Assembly: GCF_014084125.1 (NCBI RefSeq)
Contig: NZ_CP048405.1
Location: 7,006,001 to 7,070,000 of the forward strand
From: Streptacidiphilus sp. PB12-B1b
GTDB taxonomy: Bacteria > Actinomycetota > Actinomycetes > Streptomycetales > Streptomycetaceae
Length of the DNA stretch: 64,000 bases
Direction: 5' to 3'
The notes under the pieces were generated by a model. It was given only the letters and a program-made list of their open reading frames with translations. It did not search any database and was not told the DNA's origin. Below are positions 49,561 to 58,668 of this stretch, piece after piece. Position 1 is the stretch's first letter. Every line of letters begins with the position of its first letter. Both the position numbers and the translations under genes were made by a program.

Positions 49561-49938
49561 CTATCCGGCGGGCTTCCGGGCGACGGGTTCGAGGAACTCG
49601 ATGCGGTTGCCGACCGGGTCGTGGGAGTAGAAGCGGTGGTGGCCGGGGAGGTCGTAGTCCCAGGTGACGGGCGCGCCGAGGGCGGCGATCTGCTTGGCGT
49701 AGGCGTGGATGCCGCTGATCCGCAGGGCCGGGTGGGCCTTCCTGGCAGGGGTGAACGGGTCCTCGATGCCGAGGTGGAGCTGGACCGGGCCGGCCTGGAA
49801 CCAGCAACCGCCGCGGGCGGCGAGCAGCGGGGGCTTGCGGAGCTCGGTCATGCCGAGGATGCCGGCGTAGTAGCCGCGCAGCTGGTCCTCGCTGCCGGCG
49901 GGTGCGGCGAGCTGGACGTGGTCGAGGGCGACGATCAT
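49561..49938 (-). CDS. VOC family (glyoxalase/bleomycin resistance-like) protein
   Basis: The 125-residue protein of the vicinal oxygen chelate fold begins MIVALDHVQLAAPAGSEDQLRGYYAGILGM and contains a metal-type His near residue 7, HLGIEDPF (about 56) and a C-terminal DPVGNRIEFLEP with the usual Glu. It may be a small lyase, isomerase or binding protein. It follows tam on the same strand with a gap of 10 bp, so the two are probably co-transcribed. Confidence 0.88.
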   Translation of the reverse strand: MIVALDHVQLAAPAGSEDQLRGYYAGILGMTELRKPPLLAARGGCWFQAGPVQLHLGIEDPFTPARKAHPALRISGIHAYAKQIAALGAPVTWDYDLPGHHRFYSHDPVGNRIEFLEPVARKPAG

Positions 49939-49948
49939 GGCCTGTTCC

Positions 49949-50752
49949 TCAGTTCGCGGCGGGGCGGTCGGTGGCGGGCGTCTCGGTGGCGGGAGCCTTG
50001 GTGGCGATGACGAAGATACGGCGGTAGGGCAGGACGGTGCCGTGCGGGGTGGCGGGGTAGGCCCGGTCGAGGAGGGCGGCGTACTGGTCGAGGAAGGCCT
50101 CGCGGTCGGCGGGGTCGGTGAGGGCGGTCAGGGTGGGGCGCAGGCCGGTGCCGAGCATCCAGTCGAGGACCGGGCGGTCGCCGGTGAGCAGCTGGAGGTA
50201 GGTGGTCTCCCAGGCGTCGACGGTGCAGCCGAGGTCGGTGAGCAGGTGGAGGTAGTGGGCGGGCGGGTGGACGGCGGGGGTGTGCACCGGGGGGAGGTGG
50301 GCCCAGCGGGGGGTGGCGCGGAGGTCGGCGAGGAGGGTGTGGCTGGGCTGGTCGAAGTTGCCGGGGACCTGGAAGGCGAGGGTGCCGCCGGCGGGCAGGG
50401 CGTCGATCCAGCGGGGGAAGAGGCGGGTGTGGTCGGGGATCCACTGGAGGGCGGCGTTGGAGAGGATGAGGTCGGCGTCGGGGCGGTGGGTGGTGATGTC
50501 GCCGGGCTGGACGTCGATGTCGGGGTGGTCGTGGCGGGCTTGGCGGATCATGGCGGGTGAGTTGTCGATGCCGGTGATCCGGGCGCGGGGCCAGCGCCGG
50601 GGGAGGGTGGCGGTGGTGTTGCCGGGGCCGCAGCCGAGGTCGACGACGCGCTGGGGGGTGCCGGGGATGCGGGCGACGAGGTCGTGGAAGGGCCGGCTGC
50701 GGTGGTCGGCGTGGCGGAGGTACTGGGCGGGGTCCCAGGTGTCGGTGGTCAT
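49949..50752 (-). CDS. tam: Trans-aconitate 2-methyltransferase
   Basis: The 267-residue SAM-dependent enzyme methylates trans-aconitate, a by-product that inhibits aconitase. The SAM motif VVDLGCGPGNTTATL (about 37-51) and the family stretch SNAALQWIPDH are visible; the N-terminus MTTDTWDPAQYLRHADHRSRPFHDLV is typical. ATG 50750-50752 follows GGAG; another ATG 27 nt upstream is less likely. It is divergent from tamR with palindromic sites between. In S. coelicolor the same pair is known to be controlled by TamR. Confidence 0.92.
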   Translation of the reverse strand: MTTDTWDPAQYLRHADHRSRPFHDLVARIPGTPQRVVDLGCGPGNTTATLPRRWPRARITGIDNSPAMIRQARHDHPDIDVQPGDITTHRPDADLILSNAALQWIPDHTRLFPRWIDALPAGGTLAFQVPGNFDQPSHTLLADLRATPRWAHLPPVHTPAVHPPAHYLHLLTDLGCTVDAWETTYLQLLTGDRPVLDWMLGTGLRPTLTALTDPADREAFLDQYAALLDRAYPATPHGTVLPYRRIFVIATKAPATETPATDRPAAN

Positions 50753-50777
50753 GGTGGCTCCAGGGGTGGACGGGTCC

Positions 50778-50803
50778 AAAGTATCTCGATATCAAGATAC
50801 TTT
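50778..50803. promoter_or_regulatory. TamR operator, site 1
   Basis: AAAGTATCTCGAT then ATCAAGATACTTT: 26 bp, 12 of 13 positions symmetrical, centred on GATATC. It lies 26 bp before tam in the shared tam-tamR region. Confidence 0.85.
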
Positions 50804-50822
50804 CAGTGTGCTCGCGTCTGTT

Positions 50823-50836
50823 TCTTGATGTCAAGA
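50823..50836. promoter_or_regulatory. TamR operator, site 2
   Basis: TCTTGA-TG-TCAAGA, a perfect palindrome similar to the core of site 1, closer to tamR (38 bp before its start). Confidence 0.75.
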
Positions 50837-50874
50837 GACTTCACATCGACACATCCACCGATACACTGATCTCC

Positions 50875-51372
50875 ATGGAGGACGAGGTCGACCGGCTGGT
50901 CATGGCGTGGCGCCGCGAGCGCCCGGACCTCGACGTGGAGCCGCTGGAAGTGCTGAGCCGGGTCAGCCGGCTCGCCCGGCACCTGGACCGGGCGCGCCGT
51001 ACCGCCTTCGCCGAGCACAGCCTGGAGCCGTGGGAGTTCGACGTGCTCACCGCGCTCCGCCGGACCGGCGCGCCCTACCAGCTGTCCCCCGGGCAGCTGC
51101 TGACGCAGACTCTGGTGACCTCCGGCACCATGACCAACCGGATCGACCGCCTGGCCGGCAAGGGCCTGGTCCAGCGGCTGCCCGACCCCGGCGACCGCCG
51201 GGGCGTCCTGGTGCGGCTGACCGAGTCCGGGCAGCACCGCGCGGACGAGGCGCTGGCGGGGCTGCTGGCCCACGAGCGGGCGCTGCTGGCGGAGCTCTCC
51301 GCGGCCCAGCAGGCCGATCTGGCCGGGCTGCTGCGGCAGTTGGTCGCGCCGTTCGACAACCTCCCGGAGTAG
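50875..51372 (+). CDS. tamR: MarR family regulator TamR
   Basis: The 165-residue regulator is of the UrtR/PecS type, with an extra N-terminal helix (EDEVDRLVMAWRRERPDLDVEPLEVLSRVSRLARHLDRA) and winged helix (LTQTLVTSGTMTNRIDRLAGKGLVQRLPDPGDRRGVLVRLT). In S. coelicolor the homologue binds trans-aconitate and citrate and controls tam and aconitase. ATG 50875 is preferred over upstream frames by homology. The gene is autoregulated through the sites at 50778-50836, judging from layout. Confidence 0.92.
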   Translation: MEDEVDRLVMAWRRERPDLDVEPLEVLSRVSRLARHLDRARRTAFAEHSLEPWEFDVLTALRRTGAPYQLSPGQLLTQTLVTSGTMTNRIDRLAGKGLVQRLPDPGDRRGVLVRLTESGQHRADEALAGLLAHERALLAELSAAQQADLAGLLRQLVAPFDNLPE

Positions 51373-51551
51373 CCCGCCCGGCCGCGCCCACGGCCACGGC
51401 GGCAGCACGGGCCTGATCGCGCGTCCCCTGACCGCATGTCTTTTGATCACGTGTCTGCAGAAGTCTTGCCAAGGGCTACTCACCGGTTGCCATACTCCCT
51501 GGAACCGGGGGCCGCATCCGAACGCGGCGCCCCACTGAGGGGGTCCCACTC

Positions 51552-52463
51552 GTGCTCAGCACCTCCCGCACCGCCCGCTGTCTCATGGGCGTCGCCTCCG
51601 CGGCCCTGGCCGCGGCCGCGCTGACGGGCGCCACGGCGCCGGCCGCCGTCGCGCACAGCACCACCGCACCGGACGCACACGGCTCCACGCACCACGCCCC
51701 GGACTACTACGTCTCCCTCGGCGACTCCCTCGCCGCCGGATACCAGCCGAACGCGGGCGGCAACACCGACGAGTCCTACACCGACCAGCTGTACGCGCGG
51801 CTCAGGAAGCACGACCCGAACCTGGTGCACGTCAAGCTCGGCTGCAGCGGCGAGACCACCCAGACCATGATCAGCGGCGGGATCTGCTCCTACGCCGGGG
51901 CCTCCTCGCAGCTGGACGCCGCGGTGAAGTTCCTGGACGCGCACAAGGGCCAGGTGTCGTACGTGACCCTGGACATCGGCGCCAACGACGTCGACGGCTG
52001 CACCACCGCGACCGGGCTGGACATGGCCTGCGCCGAGCAGGGCATCGCCACCGTCGCCGCCGAGCTGCCGCAGATCGCCGGGGCCGTGCACAAGGCCGGC
52101 GGCGCCACGCCGCGGTACGTCGGCATGAACTACTACGACCCCTTCCTCGCCGCCTGGCTGACCGGCGCGGCCGGACAGCAGCTGGCGAAGGATTCGGTGA
52201 CCCTGTCGACCGGCTTCAACGCCGCCGTCCAGGCCGGGCTGCACAGCTCGGGCTTCCAGCTGGCGGACGTCTCCCGGACCTTCGCCACCGACGACTTCGG
52301 CCGCCCGGTGACGCTGCCCGGCATCGGCCGGGTGCCGCTGAACGTGGCCCACGTCTGCGAGTGGACCTGGGAGTGCACGCCGTACCACAACATCCACGCC
52401 AACACGCTGGGCTACGGCGTCATCGCCAACGTCTTCGAGCGCGTGCTGGAGGGCCGCCGCTGA
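51552..52463 (+). CDS. Secreted SGNH/GDSL-type esterase or lipase
   Basis: The 303-residue exported hydrolase has a signal peptide (about 1-35, cleavage after AVAHS region), block I YVSLGDSLAAGYQ with the nucleophile Ser near 57, block III LDIGANDVDGC with Asn, and the C-terminal TPYHNIHANTLGYG with the catalytic His. Several paired Cys suggest disulfides. It would hydrolyse esters outside the cell; substrate unknown. It stands alone with a strong terminator after it. GTG start at 51552. Confidence 0.9.
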   Translation: MLSTSRTARCLMGVASAALAAAALTGATAPAAVAHSTTAPDAHGSTHHAPDYYVSLGDSLAAGYQPNAGGNTDESYTDQLYARLRKHDPNLVHVKLGCSGETTQTMISGGICSYAGASSQLDAAVKFLDAHKGQVSYVTLDIGANDVDGCTTATGLDMACAEQGIATVAAELPQIAGAVHKAGGATPRYVGMNYYDPFLAAWLTGAAGQQLAKDSVTLSTGFNAAVQAGLHSSGFQLADVSRTFATDDFGRPVTLPGIGRVPLNVAHVCEWTWECTPYHNIHANTLGYGVIANVFERVLEGRR

Positions 52464-52491
52464 GGCGCCTTCCCGGCCGTACGGCCGCAGC

Positions 52492-52533
52492 AGAGCCCGC
52501 CCCCGCCGTTCGGGGGGCGGGCTCTCCGTTTTC
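52492..52533 (+). terminator. Intrinsic terminator after the GDSL hydrolase
   Basis: AGAGCCCGCCCC pairs with GGGGCGGGCTCT around a short loop, followed by CCGTTTT. Confidence 0.88.
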
Positions 52534-52588
52534 CGGAGGACCAGAAAGGAGAAAACTGTATGCAACTATAAAGATCCTCTGATAAAGG

Positions 52589-54370
52589 ATGGGGAGGGAC
52601 GTGTCCTCCGAAACTGTGACGAACAGCTCCGGTGTCTGGCGTGTGCGGGCGGGCGCCGTGGCCGTCTGGTACCTGCGGATCGCCGCGCTGCTGAACTTCG
52701 TCGGAGCCGTCTCCGCCCCCTTCCGCAGTCAGGTCACCCGGCACAACACCGGCGACTTCTTCACCCCGTACCTGCTCAGCGCGGGCTTCACCTCGGGCGC
52801 GCTGGCACTGTTCATGGCGGTCATGCTGCGCCGACGCAAGCGGGCCGCCTGGCTGTTCAACGTGGTGCTGGTGAGCCTGTACCTGCTGGTGGTGGTGCTG
52901 TTCCTGGCGGTCTACCCGCAGGCCAAGGGGCTGTGGTTCAACTGGATCTCGCTGGTGCTCACGCTGGCGCTGCTGATCGCGCTGGTGGTCGGCCGCCGCG
53001 AGTTCCGGGCCAAGGGCGACCGCTCCAATCCGCTGCTGGCGCTGGCCGCGCTGATCGGCGGCGGCGCGGTGGCCGTGCTGCTGGGCACCGCGCTGGTGTC
53101 GGCGACGGACACCGCCAGCGGCTCGACCCTGTGGGACCGGACCAGCTACACCCTGATGCGGGTCTACACGCTGGCGCCCTCGGGCAGCCGCTACGACGAC
53201 ATCGTGACCCCGCACTGGGTGGACATCAGCATCAACGTGATGAGCGTGCTGATCTTCCTGCTGGTGCTGTACGCGCTGTTCCGCGCCCCCAAGGGCAAGG
53301 AGTACCTGGCCCCGGAGGACGAAGCGCGGCTGCGCGAGCTGCTGGACAAGAACGGCGAGCGGGACTCGCTGGGCTACTTCGCGCTGCGCCGTGACAAATC
53401 GGTGCTGTTCTCGCCCTCCGGCAAGGCCGCCGTGGTGTACCGGGTGGTCGGCGGGGTGTCGCTGGCCTCGGGCGACCCGATCGGGGACGTCGAGGCGTGG
53501 CCCGGCGCGATCGAGCGCTGGCAGGCGCAGGCCCGCGAGCACGCCTGGGTGCCGGCGGTGATGGGGGCCAGCGAGGAGGGCGGCACGGTCTATTCCCGGC
53601 ACGGGCTGAACGCGCTGGAGCTGGGCGACGAGGCCATCGTCGAGGTCGACGAGTTCACCCTGGAGGGGCGCGCGATGCGCAACGTCCGCCAGGCGCACAA
53701 GAAGGTCGGGCGCGCCGGTTACACCGTCCGGGTGCGCCGCCACGCGGACATCCCGGACGACGAGATGGACACCCTGCTGCAGCGCGCCGACCACTGGCGC
53801 GACGGCCAGACCGAGCGCGGCTTCTCGATGGCGCTGGGCCGGCTGGGCGATCCGGACGACGGCCAGTGCGTGATGCTGGAGTGCCGTGACGGCACGGGCG
53901 AGCTGCGGGCCCTGCTCAGCTTCGTGCCCTGGGGCCGCGACGGCCTGTCGCTGGACCTGATGCGGCGGGACCGGGAGTCCGACAACGGCCTGCTGGAGTT
54001 CATGGTGATCGAGCTGATCGGTCAGGCCAAGGTCCTCGGCTTCGAGCGGGTGTCGCTGAACTTCGCCATGTTCCGGGCCGTCTTCGAGCGCGGCTCGAAG
54101 CTGGGCGCGGGGCCGGTGCTGCGGATGTGGCGCTCGGTGCTGCTGTTCTTCTCCCGCTGGTGGCAGATCGAGTCCCTTTACCGGGCGAACGCCAAGTACC
54201 GGCCGATCTGGGAGCCCCGCTACCTGCTGTTCGAGCGCAGCGGCGACCTGCCGCGGATCGGCCTGGCCTCGGCGCGGGCCGAGGGCTTCATCACCACGCC
54301 CAGCCTGCCCAGCCTGTTCAAGCGCCGACACAGCCGCGTCCCCGAGGCGGGCGTGGCGCAACGGATCTAG
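52589..54370 (+). CDS. Membrane protein with MprF/LysX C-terminal (DUF2156) domain
   Basis: The product has 593 residues. Residues 25-245 hold about six helices; residues about 255-570 match the GNAT-like phosphatidylglycerol lysyltransferase C-terminal domain (YRVVGGVSLASGDPIGD, MRNVRQAHKKVGRAGY, LDLMRRDRESDNGLLEFMVIELI). Such enzymes add an amino acid to a membrane lipid. No aminoacyl-tRNA synthetase domain is fused, unlike LysX. ATG 52589 and GTG 52601 are both possible starts; neither has ideal spacing. An AT-rich promoter region precedes it. Confidence 0.85.
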   Translation: MGRDVSSETVTNSSGVWRVRAGAVAVWYLRIAALLNFVGAVSAPFRSQVTRHNTGDFFTPYLLSAGFTSGALALFMAVMLRRRKRAAWLFNVVLVSLYLLVVVLFLAVYPQAKGLWFNWISLVLTLALLIALVVGRREFRAKGDRSNPLLALAALIGGGAVAVLLGTALVSATDTASGSTLWDRTSYTLMRVYTLAPSGSRYDDIVTPHWVDISINVMSVLIFLLVLYALFRAPKGKEYLAPEDEARLRELLDKNGERDSLGYFALRRDKSVLFSPSGKAAVVYRVVGGVSLASGDPIGDVEAWPGAIERWQAQAREHAWVPAVMGASEEGGTVYSRHGLNALELGDEAIVEVDEFTLEGRAMRNVRQAHKKVGRAGYTVRVRRHADIPDDEMDTLLQRADHWRDGQTERGFSMALGRLGDPDDGQCVMLECRDGTGELRALLSFVPWGRDGLSLDLMRRDRESDNGLLEFMVIELIGQAKVLGFERVSLNFAMFRAVFERGSKLGAGPVLRMWRSVLLFFSRWWQIESLYRANAKYRPIWEPRYLLFERSGDLPRIGLASARAEGFITTPSLPSLFKRRHSRVPEAGVAQRI

Positions 54371-54420
54371 CGTGGATGCAGGGCCCCGGCGGGAGGCCCC
54401 GGCGGGAACGGAGGAGCGGC

Positions 54421-55215
54421 GTGAGCAGCAGCCGACCCGGCGCCTCCGACACCGGCACCCTGCGTGACCGGTGCCGACGGTACGTGGTGCGGGCGGCCGA
54501 CGCCGAGTGGGGCGCGCTGTTCCGGGCGGTGCGCGGTGCGCTGCTGCGGCGGCGCTGGGCGGCGGTTCCGCTGACGCTGGTGGCGACGGCGGCGGTGCTG
54601 GTGTTCCAGGTGGTTCAGCACTCGGCGGGCGGGGCGGCGCTGGTGGGACGGATCGGGGTGGTCCAGGCGTCGCTGCCGCTGTGGCGGGAGCTGCTGCGCA
54701 CTCCCCTGTCGCTGTTCGTGCCGGCGCCGGATCTGCCGGTGTGGGGTGCGGCGGCGCAGGTGTTCCTGGTGTTCGGGATCGCGGAGCTGGCGCTGGGCCG
54801 GTGGCGGACGCTGGCGGTGGCCTACCTGGGGTCGCTCGCCGGGACGCTGTACGCGCGCAACGGCGTCCGGCTGGGGCCGGGGAGCCCGTTCGGGCTGCCG
54901 CCGGTGGACGCGCTGGTGCGGGACACCGGCCCGTCGGCGGCGGTGGTGGCGCTGGCCGTCTGCGTGGCCTGGCGCTACCGGGCCTGGGTGACCGGGGGCG
55001 CGGTGGTGCTGGGGATGGTGCTGGAGGAGGCACTGCTGCCGAACCTGGCCGGGGCCGAGCACCTGTGCGCGATCGCGTGCGCGCTCGCGGTGTCCGGCTA
55101 CGGCGAGGTGGTGGGGTGGCAGTGGGGGCGGACGGCGAGCGCGCTGCGCAGCGTGCTGGCGGTGGGTCCGCTGACGGAGCAGGTCCGGCGGACGTCCCGG
55201 GCGGCGGCGGCCTAG
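54421..55215 (+). CDS. Rhomboid-like membrane protein
   Basis: The 264-residue protein has about seven hydrophobic segments from residue 45. It contains DTGPSAAVVALAV, where rhomboids carry their active Ser, and a late GAEHLCAIACAL with His. It lacks the exact GxSG, so protease activity is uncertain; it fits the actinobacterial rhomboid-like family. GTG 54421 follows GGAGGAG. It lies 50 bp after the MprF-like gene and probably shares its transcript. Confidence 0.8.
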   Translation: MSSSRPGASDTGTLRDRCRRYVVRAADAEWGALFRAVRGALLRRRWAAVPLTLVATAAVLVFQVVQHSAGGAALVGRIGVVQASLPLWRELLRTPLSLFVPAPDLPVWGAAAQVFLVFGIAELALGRWRTLAVAYLGSLAGTLYARNGVRLGPGSPFGLPPVDALVRDTGPSAAVVALAVCVAWRYRAWVTGGAVVLGMVLEEALLPNLAGAEHLCAIACALAVSGYGEVVGWQWGRTASALRSVLAVGPLTEQVRRTSRAAAA

Positions 55216-55222
55216 CCGGGCG

Positions 55223-56341
55223 CTAGTCGGCCGGGCCGAGGCCGGCCCGCCGGGCCAGGGCGACGGCGGCGAGGGTGGAGTGGACGCCGAGCTTGCCGAG
55301 GACGTTCTGCATGTGGGTGCGGACGGTGTGCGGGGAGAGGTAGAGCCGGTCGGCGACGGCCTGGCGTCCGAGCCCGGCGACCATGCACCGCAGAACCTGG
55401 CGCTCGCGCGGGGTCAGCGACTCGACCAGCCGTTCGCTCTCGGTGCGGTCCCGGCGGGCGGCGGTCAGCTCCCGGACCACACCGGTGAGCAGCAGCGGCG
55501 GGATGTGCGTCTCGTCGCGCAGGACGCCGCGGACGATGGCGGTGAGCCGTCCCAGCGAGCTCTCCTTGGCGACCCAACCGCTGGCGCCGGCCTGGAGGGC
55601 GCGGACGGTGCGGCGCGGGTCGTCGTCGGCGGCGGCCAGGACGATGACCCGGAGCTGCGGGTGGGCGGCGCGGGCGCGGGCGGCGAGGGCGATGCCGTCG
55701 CCGGTGTCGGCGAGGGTGCGCGGCTCGCGGCCGTCCCCGTCGCGGTCCTGGGCGGCGCGGTCGGGCCGGGGTGCGGGGAGGTGCGCCGCGCCGGGGACCG
55801 GGGTGGCGGCGGGCGTGGCGGCGGCCGGGGTGGCGGGGGCGATCCGGGCGACGGTCGCGGGTCGGCGCTGGGCGGGCAGCGGGAGCACGGCGCGGGTGGT
55901 GGCCGTGCGGGGCCGGTCGGGGCGGTGCGGCCCGGCCGGGTCGTCGCGTCCGGGGGCGGTGGCGGCCCGGCTCGGCGCCGCAGGGCCCTGGCCGCCCGGG
56001 CCGTGCCCGGGGCCGCTGCTGTGCCCGGGGCTGCTGCCGTGCCCGGGGCTGTGCCCGGTGCCGTGCCCGCCGCCGATGGGTGCGGCCGGTGCGGGCGGCG
56101 GCGTCGCGGTCCGGGCCGGGTCGGCGATCGGGGGGAGCTGCGGTCCGGGGCCGAGGTCGGCGTCCACCAGCAGGACCTGGAAGGGCCGGTTCTCGGCGGC
56201 GGCGCGGTCCAGGGCGCGTTCGGCCGTGGACGTGCCTCCGGCCGCGGCCACGTCGATATCGGGCTCGGCCGCGAGAGCGGTGGCGAGTGCCTCCGCGAAG
56301 ATGCGGTGCCCGTCGGCGACCAGGACCCGGATACGCCCCAC
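55223..56341 (-). CDS. LuxR/NarL-type response regulator with a split receiver domain
   Basis: The product has 372 residues where 210-225 would be usual. The receiver starts normally (RVLVADGHRIFAEAL; phospho-acceptor Asp60 in VLLVD) and then breaks off. From about 67 to 213 there is a Pro/Ala/Arg/His-rich stretch including an HGTGHSPGHGSSPGHSSGPG segment. The receiver then resumes (DGIALAARARAAHPQLRVIVLAAADDD, Lys259) and the LuxR helix-turn-helix follows (LTPRERQVLRCMVAGLGRQAVADRLYLSPHTVRTH). The acceptor residues are kept. No kinase is adjacent. The start ATG at 56339-56341 has GGGGTGA before it. Confidence 0.85.
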   Translation of the reverse strand: MGRIRVLVADGHRIFAEALATALAAEPDIDVAAAGGTSTAERALDRAAAENRPFQVLLVDADLGPGPQLPPIADPARTATPPPAPAAPIGGGHGTGHSPGHGSSPGHSSGPGHGPGGQGPAAPSRAATAPGRDDPAGPHRPDRPRTATTRAVLPLPAQRRPATVARIAPATPAAATPAATPVPGAAHLPAPRPDRAAQDRDGDGREPRTLADTGDGIALAARARAAHPQLRVIVLAAADDDPRRTVRALQAGASGWVAKESSLGRLTAIVRGVLRDETHIPPLLLTGVVRELTAARRDRTESERLVESLTPRERQVLRCMVAGLGRQAVADRLYLSPHTVRTHMQNVLGKLGVHSTLAAVALARRAGLGPAD

Positions 56342-56539
56342 AGCTCACCCCTTAGTGCGGCACCGGCCCCCCGCCGCTCCGCAGACCCAGGGTAGGGCCA
56401 ACGGAGCGTCCACAGCATGGGAAGCGCGGGACCGCAATCGTTCCGAAGGGCGATCGTGCCCGGCCCGAGCCCCGCCGTCCAGGGGGTCGACGCCCCGGGC
56501 CCGGGGGGCTCGGGGCGTCGACGGTCCGCCGGGCCGGGG

Positions 56540-58555
56540 TCAGCCGGCGGCGGTGGTGCTCTGCGGGTCGCTCAGCCGGGGCTGCGGCGCGGTGGCCGCG
56601 GCGCGGATCGGGGCGGGCAGTTGCCCGGTTCCGGTCGCGGCCGTACGCACCGTCGGCAGCGCCGGGGGCCGGCCGTTGGGCACCTTGACCAGCTCGGTGC
56701 CGGCGGCGGCCACGGAGTCCTCGATCTCGTACAGGGTGTTGCCGGGGAAGCCGGCGGTCCCGTAGATCTGGACGCTGTTGACGGACGCCGACTCGTGCTC
56801 CAGGAAGGCGACGGTGTCCGGCGACAGGTACTTCGGCGAGGTCCACACCAGCGGGCCGTAGGTGGCGGCGGCGGAGGCCGCGACCGCGCCGTCCTGCCAG
56901 CCGGTGTTGTTGGCGACGGTGGCCTCGCCCTCGCCGCCCCACCAGAAGTCGGCCAGCGCGAAGGAGAGGGTCTCGCCGTTGCTGCTGTTGTCGACCGTCC
57001 AGAAGTACCAGACCTTGTGCAGCGCGGTGGTGTGCTCCAGCGCGTAGATGCTGCGGCCGCCGACCGCCACCAGGTGGGTGGAGGACGGGTTGAGGCCGTT
57101 CATGTAGGAGGCGATCGAGCCGGGCAGGCCCCAGGTGCTGTTGAGCAGGACGACCAGGCGGCCGTGGTAGCCGCCGCTCCCGGCGGTGGCGGCCGCGGAC
57201 AGCGCGGTCCGGTAGTCCATGTCGTCGGCGAGGACGATCCAGGTGGGCGCGGAGGTCGTGGCCCGGGCGGTGGCGACCGACTCGTCGGAGGGGTTGCCCG
57301 CGCTGATCCGGTCGACCTTGTAGCCGAGCGCCTGGACCTGGGCGGCGACCCTGGCGGACAGCTCGGAGGTGCTGCCCTCCAGGTAGACCGTCCAGCCCTG
57401 GTGCAGCGAGCGCTTCAGCTCGTTGGCGGCGGCGGTGTCCAGGGAGCCGCCGGAGGTCATCAGCAGCGGGCCCTGCTTCTCGGCGGCCAGCGCCACCGCG
57501 GCCGGGGCGTCGCCCTGGTCCGAGCGGTTGACCAGCACCGCGTTGAACGCGGTGACCAGCCCGGCCTTGCTGGTGCCGGCGGCGTTGTAGTCCCAGCGGG
57601 AGGCGGCGTCGTCGGTGCCCAGGCCGCCGGTGCCGTAGATGTCGAACAGCCCGTTCTGCTGCGCCTGCACCGGCTGCCAGACCGGGTCGGTGCCCGGGGC
57701 GACGGTGACCGGCGAGGCTCCGGCGACGCCCAGGGCCAGCGTCTTGACGACCTGGTCGGCGGCGGCGGGTTCGTAGCTGGCGTACGCCAGGGTGTGCCCG
57801 TCCGGCGACAGGCTGGCGGACTGGACGCCGTTGGGGTCGTCGGTCAGCTGGACGGCGGTGCCGGTGCCGTTGGCCTTGATCGCGTACGCCTGGGCCGGCT
57901 GGCCGTCCACCTGGCGCAGGAACAGCAGCGTGGAGCCGTCGGCGGAGTAGACCGGCTGGTAGGCGTTGCCGACGAGTTCGGCGGCCTTGCCGGTGCCGGT
58001 GCTGTACGTCCAGATGTTCTGCGTCCCGCCGTTGGTGCTGCGGGCGAAGGCGACCAGGCCGGTGGGCGAGACGTCGGGCTGGGTGTCCTGGTCCGAGGCG
58101 GGCTCCGTGCTGCTGTTCATCAGCCGCACCGGGGCACCGACGGCGTCCGAGGTCTGGGCGTAGATCTGGCCGTCGGCGTCGGTCAGCAGGTCGCTGCCGC
58201 TCCAGCCGAAGGCCGCGTCGTCGGCGTTGCCCTGGGCGGGCGTCAGCTGGAAGGCGGAGCTGCCGTCCGGCCGGCTGCTGGCGAGCACGCCGTTGACGGC
58301 GGAGGCCACCCGGCTGCCGTCCGACGACCAGGCGACCCGTCCGAACGAGCCGTAGGAGAGGGCGGGCAGCAGGCGCTCGCCCGAACCGTCGCTGTTGATC
58401 ACGGCGGCCTCGCCGGAGCTGGTCCGGAAGGCCAGCACGCCGGCGGCCGGGGTCGCCGCGTGGGCGGCGGTGGCGCCGAGCGTGCCGACGATGCCCGCCG
58501 CCAGGGTGGCGGCGGACGAGAGCACCGCGAGAGAGCGGCGCGAACGAAGTATCAA
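56540..58555 (-). CDS. Secreted beta-propeller protein with cell-wall-binding-like region
   Basis: The product has 671 residues. Start TTG 58553-58555 behind GGGGGA; the frame is open far upstream but a signal peptide begins right here (RSRRSLAVLSSAATLAAGIVGTLG, cleaved near AHA). Residues 40-330 carry TolB/WD40-like repeats (GRVAWSSDGSRVAS, PDVSPTGLVAFAR, ASLSPDGHTLAYASY). Residues about 380-520 resemble cell-wall-binding type 2 repeats (GWTVYLEGSTSELSARVAAQV, THLVAVGGRSIYALE). It may be an envelope-attached binding protein. Confidence 0.75.
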   Translation of the reverse strand: MILRSRRSLAVLSSAATLAAGIVGTLGATAAHAATPAAGVLAFRTSSGEAAVINSDGSGERLLPALSYGSFGRVAWSSDGSRVASAVNGVLASSRPDGSSAFQLTPAQGNADDAAFGWSGSDLLTDADGQIYAQTSDAVGAPVRLMNSSTEPASDQDTQPDVSPTGLVAFARSTNGGTQNIWTYSTGTGKAAELVGNAYQPVYSADGSTLLFLRQVDGQPAQAYAIKANGTGTAVQLTDDPNGVQSASLSPDGHTLAYASYEPAAADQVVKTLALGVAGASPVTVAPGTDPVWQPVQAQQNGLFDIYGTGGLGTDDAASRWDYNAAGTSKAGLVTAFNAVLVNRSDQGDAPAAVALAAEKQGPLLMTSGGSLDTAAANELKRSLHQGWTVYLEGSTSELSARVAAQVQALGYKVDRISAGNPSDESVATARATTSAPTWIVLADDMDYRTALSAAATAGSGGYHGRLVVLLNSTWGLPGSIASYMNGLNPSSTHLVAVGGRSIYALEHTTALHKVWYFWTVDNSSNGETLSFALADFWWGGEGEATVANNTGWQDGAVAASAAATYGPLVWTSPKYLSPDTVAFLEHESASVNSVQIYGTAGFPGNTLYEIEDSVAAAGTELVKVPNGRPPALPTVRTAATGTGQLPAPIRAAATAPQPRLSDPQSTTAAG

Positions 58556-58668
58556 AATTCCCCCAGATTCGGGCACGTACTGTGCGGCTGCCCGCCGGAA
58601 CTCCTGCATTCGGGACCATGGCAGCCGGGTCATGCTAGCGGCGTCCGCCACCGCCGCGATACCGCAAT

